Part shown: positions 61,499-64,000 of the stretch, one piece after another
Position numbering within the stretch: position 1 is the stretch's first letter
How the letters are laid out: each line of letters opens with the position of its first letter
NCBI RefSeq assembly: GCF_001494595.1
Contig: NZ_LN929907.1
Span: 749,468-813,467, forward strand
Length of the DNA stretch: 64,000 bases
Reading direction: 5' to 3'
Source: Mycobacterium sp. M26
GTDB taxonomy: Bacteria > Actinomycetota > Actinomycetes > Mycobacteriales > Mycobacteriaceae
The notes under the pieces: model-generated
Database searches by the model: none
What the model was told of the DNA's origin: nothing
The model's input: the letters and a program-made list of their open reading frames with translations, nothing else
Program-made: the position numbers and the translations under genes

Positions 61499-61657
61499 TC
61501 AGGCAGCCGATTTCGGGGCGTACGCGTCGACGGGTGCCGGCGCCCCACCGCGGGCGAGGTGATGGCCCGCGACGATGAGCGCGGTGGACAGTGCCATCGC
61601 CAACTCGGGTTGGGTGGCGGTTCTGGCGATGCTCCTGAGGTGATCTGTGATGCTCAT
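61499..61657 (-). CDS. Small 52-residue protein upstream of ahpD-like gene
   Basis: A short frame, ATG at 61657 and TGA at 61499-61501. It starts MSITDHLRSIARTATQPE, has an Ala/Leu-rich central helix (LAMALSTALIVAGHHLA) and a Pro/Ala tail. The middle could be a membrane-active or simply amphipathic helix. It lies 16 bases before the AhpD-like start and its stop is adjacent to that gene's ribosome site. No recognised family. Confidence 0.55.
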   Translation of the reverse strand: MSITDHLRSIARTATQPELAMALSTALIVAGHHLARGGAPAPVDAYAPKSAA

Positions 61658-61706
61658 GTTCGGGCAGTGTCGGCGTCCCGCCGAACCGTTACACGCCAGC
61701 TCAGAT

Positions 61707-61743
61707 ACGACTATGGCCCCCGCGCAGCGGGGGCCATAGTCGT
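61707..61743 (-). terminator. Terminator of the aldehyde dehydrogenase gene
   Basis: ACGACTATGGCCCCCGC (61707-61723) pairs perfectly with GCGGGGGCCATAGTCGT (61727-61743): a 17-bp stem with a three-base GCA loop, 12 bases after the stop of the aldehyde dehydrogenase gene. No T-run. Confidence 0.88.
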
Positions 61744-61755
61744 TGTGTCGCCGGG

Positions 61756-63228
61756 TTATTCGGGGGTGTAGCCGAACGGCAGCAGCACGCTCTTGGCCTG
61801 CGTGTACTGCTCGATACCCTCGGGGCCGTTCTCCCGGCCGATACCGGAGTTCTTGTACCCGCCGAACGGTGCACCCGGATCGAACGCGTACATGTTGACC
61901 GCGTAGGTGCCGGTGCGGATCTGGGCGGCGATCTTCATCGCCTTGTCGTTGTCGGTGGTGTACACCGAGCCGGCCAGCCCGTAGACCGAGTCGTTGGCGA
62001 TGCGCACCGCGTCTTCTTCGGTGTCGTACGGAATCACCGCCAGCACCGGTCCGAAGATCTCCTCCTGGGCGATGGTCATCGAGTTGTCCACGTCGGCGAA
62101 GACGGTGGGCTGCACGAACCAGCCGTTGTCCAGGCCGTCCGGACGTCCGCCGCCGGTGACCAGCCGCGCGCCCTCCTCGACACCCTTCTTGATGTAGCCC
62201 TCGACCCGCTCACGCTGCTTCTCGCTGATCAGCGGGCCGATCATGGCGGCGGGATCGTCGGGCAGGCCGATCGGCATGGCGGCCACCGCGCCGGACAGCT
62301 TCTCGACGACCTCGTTGTAGCGGGACCGCGGCGCCAGGATGCGGGTCTGGCCCACACAGGCCTGGCCGCAGTTCATCAGCCCGGAGAACACCAGCATCGG
62401 CAGCGTCGAATCCAGGTCGGCGTCCTCGAGGATGATGGCTGCGGACTTGCCGCCCAGTTCCAGCGTGCACGGCTTGAGCTTCTCGGCGGCGATCTTCGCG
62501 ATCTCCTTGCCGACCGCGCTGGAGCCGGTGAACGTGTACTTGTCGATCTCGGGGTTGGCGGTCAGCGCCCGGCCGGTCTCGGGTCCACCGGGGACCACCG
62601 ACAGCACACCCTCGGGCAGACCGGCCTCGGCGAAGACGTCGGCCATCGCGAACAGCGACAGCGGGGTCTCCGCGGCGGGCTTCACCACGACCGTACAACC
62701 GGCCAGCAGGGCGGGGCCGAGCTTGTTGGCGGCCAGGAAGAACGGCACGTTCCACGCGGTCACCGCGGCCACGACGCCGATCGGCTCACGCACCACCATC
62801 GTGGTGCCGTACACACCGTCGCGGAAGTCGCGCCAGGTGAACTTGTCAGCTGCGCCGGCGAAGTACTGGAACGACGACATCGCCGCGCCGTACTGCATCA
62901 TGTCGACGATCGTCGGCGGCTGGCCGGTCTCGGCGGCCAGCAGGTACTTGAACTCCTCGGCGCGCTCTTCAAGGATCTTGACCGCGCGGCCCAGGATCTC
63001 GGCCCGCTCGGTGGGCGACATCTTCGGCCACGGACCCTCGTCGAAGGCCTTGCGGGCCGCGGCGCACGCGGCGTCGACATCAGCTGCCACCGCCAGCGGC
63101 ACCTTGCCGACGATTTCCCCGGTCGCCGGAGAACGCACTTCGATGACTTCGGCGCTGGACGGTGCGGCCCACTTGCCGCCGATAAACAGCTGGTCCCATT
63201 CGGTTCTGAACGCGGTGCTCTGTGTCAT
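61756..63228 (-). CDS. NAD(P)-dependent aldehyde dehydrogenase, Rv0223c-like
   Basis: 490 residues, a complete ALDH. Cofactor-site AVTAWNVPFFLAANKLGPAL, catalytic Glu in LELGGKSAA, nucleophilic Cys in MNCGQACVGQTRIL and the C-terminal QEEIFGPVLAVIPY. Oxidises an aldehyde to the acid; M. tuberculosis Rv0223c is the remembered relative. ATG 63228 is preferred to the earlier in-frame codon at 63255. A KstR-type box (63260-63273) lies about 30 bases upstream, overlapping the methyltransferase stop codon, so this gene has its own promoter. Confidence 0.92.
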   Translation of the reverse strand: MTQSTAFRTEWDQLFIGGKWAAPSSAEVIEVRSPATGEIVGKVPLAVAADVDAACAAARKAFDEGPWPKMSPTERAEILGRAVKILEERAEEFKYLLAAETGQPPTIVDMMQYGAAMSSFQYFAGAADKFTWRDFRDGVYGTTMVVREPIGVVAAVTAWNVPFFLAANKLGPALLAGCTVVVKPAAETPLSLFAMADVFAEAGLPEGVLSVVPGGPETGRALTANPEIDKYTFTGSSAVGKEIAKIAAEKLKPCTLELGGKSAAIILEDADLDSTLPMLVFSGLMNCGQACVGQTRILAPRSRYNEVVEKLSGAVAAMPIGLPDDPAAMIGPLISEKQRERVEGYIKKGVEEGARLVTGGGRPDGLDNGWFVQPTVFADVDNSMTIAQEEIFGPVLAVIPYDTEEDAVRIANDSVYGLAGSVYTTDNDKAMKIAAQIRTGTYAVNMYAFDPGAPFGGYKNSGIGRENGPEGIEQYTQAKSVLLPFGYTPE

Positions 63229-63259
63229 ACCCGTCACACTACCGACTGAAGACAAAAAC

Positions 63260-63273
63260 TAGAACCTGTTCAC
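63260..63273 (-). promoter_or_regulatory. KstR-type operator upstream of the aldehyde dehydrogenase
   Basis: TAGAACCTGTTCAC fits TNNAACNNGTTNNA except for the last base. The AAC and GTT half-sites are intact. Rv0223c is, from memory, a KstR-regulon gene, which supports the call. Confidence 0.65.
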
Positions 63274-64000
63274 TTCGGCGGATTCGGCGGGCGTAGCACC
63301 AGCACCAGATTGCTCACCAGGAACTCGCGCACACCAGGCACCGAGGTCAGGTTCCACGCCCATCGTGGGTGGTAGCGGGGGAATGCCGCTACCAGAGCCC
63401 CGGTGCTGCGTGCCCAGCGCAGCCCGTCGGCCGCCGAGACCGCGAACAGCGACGATCCGTAGTTGTTCTTCGGCGGGTGACCGTGCTTGCGGGTGTAGCG
63501 GGCCGCGGCACGGTGACCGCCGAGATAGTGGGTCAGGCCCATCTCGTGGCCGCCGAACGGGCCCAGCCACACCGTGTAGGACAGGATCGCCAGCCCGCCC
63601 GGACGGGTGATGCGCAACATCTCGTCACCGAGCTGCCATGGCCGGGCCACATGCTCAGCCACATTCGACGACAGGCATACCTCCACGCTGGCGTCGGCGA
63701 AGGGGAGTGCCATCCCGGAGGCCCGGACGAAGGAGCCCGGGCTGCTGCGACGCACGTGATCGGCGGCATGCATCTCGGAGGGGTCCGGCTCGACGCCGAC
63801 ATAGTTCCAGCCCGCCGCGCTGAACGCGGACGCGAAGTACCCGGGCCCGCCGCCGACGTCGACGACCGTGCACCCGGTGGGGTCGGAGTGCTCGACCCGC
63901 CACAGGTCGGTAACCATGGCCGCGGTGTCGGCGGCCAGCGCCCCGTAGAAACGGTCCGGGTCACGTTGTTCGTAGCGGAACTCCGAGAGCAGACGCACCG
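63270..64000 (-). CDS. SAM-dependent methyltransferase, Rv0224c-like (5' end outside window)
   Basis: About 243 residues are visible and the frame runs off the right edge; the N-terminus (start codon) is missing. The class I Rossmann methyltransferase has VVDVGGGPGYFASAF (SAM motif I), GVEPDPSEM, PFADASVEVCLSSNVAEHV (motif around strand 4) and LRITRPGGLAILSY. The acceptor is unknown; Rv0224c is the remembered relative. It is upstream of the aldehyde dehydrogenase on the same strand. Confidence 0.88.
   Translation of the reverse strand, partial: VRLLSEFRYEQRDPDRFYGALAADTAAMVTDLWRVEHSDPTGCTVVDVGGGPGYFASAFSAAGWNYVGVEPDPSEMHAADHVRRSSPGSFVRASGMALPFADASVEVCLSSNVAEHVARPWQLGDEMLRITRPGGLAILSYTVWLGPFGGHEMGLTHYLGGHRAAARYTRKHGHPPKNNYGSSLFAVSAADGLRWARSTGALVAAFPRYHPRWAWNLTSVPGVREFLVSNLVLVLRPPNPPK

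Noticed and set aside
1..64000. tRNA, rRNA, prophage or integrative element
   Set aside because: No clover-leaf with a GTTCGA-type arm, no rRNA segment, no integrase, transposase or phage gene was seen by eye on either strand.

Overview
The window is GC-rich actinobacterial chromosome, almost certainly from a non-tuberculous Mycobacterium/Mycolicibacterium. The markers are MmpL3, TrmB next to a NYN protein, GTP-dependent PEP carboxykinase, a wax ester synthase/DGAT, a glycine-rich PGRS protein, an F420-type oxidoreductase and many fadD/fadE/echA genes. From memory, the backbone follows M. tuberculosis Rv0204c-Rv0211, then Rv0214-Rv0216, and finally Rv0220-Rv0224c, with accessory blocks inserted. 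No rRNA, tRNA, insertion sequence, phage gene or CRISPR array was seen.

Layout. 1-1694: end of a PrrA-like response regulator and its kinase. 1691-4511 (-): DUF3054 protein, M23-fold lipoprotein and UPF0104 membrane protein. 4585-14724: AI-2E family permease (+), then trmB-NYN-mmpL3-tail ORF (-), a pair of degenerate dynamin-like GTPase genes (+) and pckG (+). 14774-17158: a yybP-ykoY (manganese) riboswitch before a cation exchanger, and a Tat-exported lipoprotein carbonic anhydrase. 17172-21424: two divergent operons (F420 oxidoreductase/TetR/DapB-like versus VOC/DapB-like) around an inverted repeat. 21481-27012: fadD4, a crotonase, fadE3 with a GntR regulator, and the Rv0216 double-hotdog gene. 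27098-37444: a catabolic block (CoA transferase, two amidohydrolases, a two-gene acyl-CoA dehydrogenase, esterase, Baeyer-Villiger monooxygenase, alcohol dehydrogenase).

37645-45758: lipC, a WS/DGAT acyltransferase, an operon resembling M. tuberculosis Rv1428c-Rv1426c (PlsC-like, FadD12, LipO) and echA1, with a KstR-type operator in the divergent promoter. 45937-51774: three paralogous secreted seven-bladed beta-propeller proteins; a relic of the echA1 3' end sits between the first two and records a local duplication. 51778-55399: a second two-gene acyl-CoA dehydrogenase, a thioesterase and a DHFR-like protein. 55539-57561: a PGRS gene broken by one extra G. 57565-61657: TetR with a 45-residue leader gene, a FadE5-like dehydrogenase, a MaoC hydratase and an AhpD-like protein with a 52-residue companion. 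61756-64000: aldehyde dehydrogenase behind a second KstR-type site, and a truncated methyltransferase.

The genes combine cell-envelope lipid export (mmpL3) and gluconeogenesis (pckG) with dispersed lipid/sterol-type catabolism under several local regulators. Many minus-strand genes are translationally coupled by ATGA or GTGA overlaps. Several plus-strand genes have a -10 hexamer 6-7 bases before the start codon, the pattern of leaderless mRNAs. Gene names refer to remembered family resemblance; no database search was possible.
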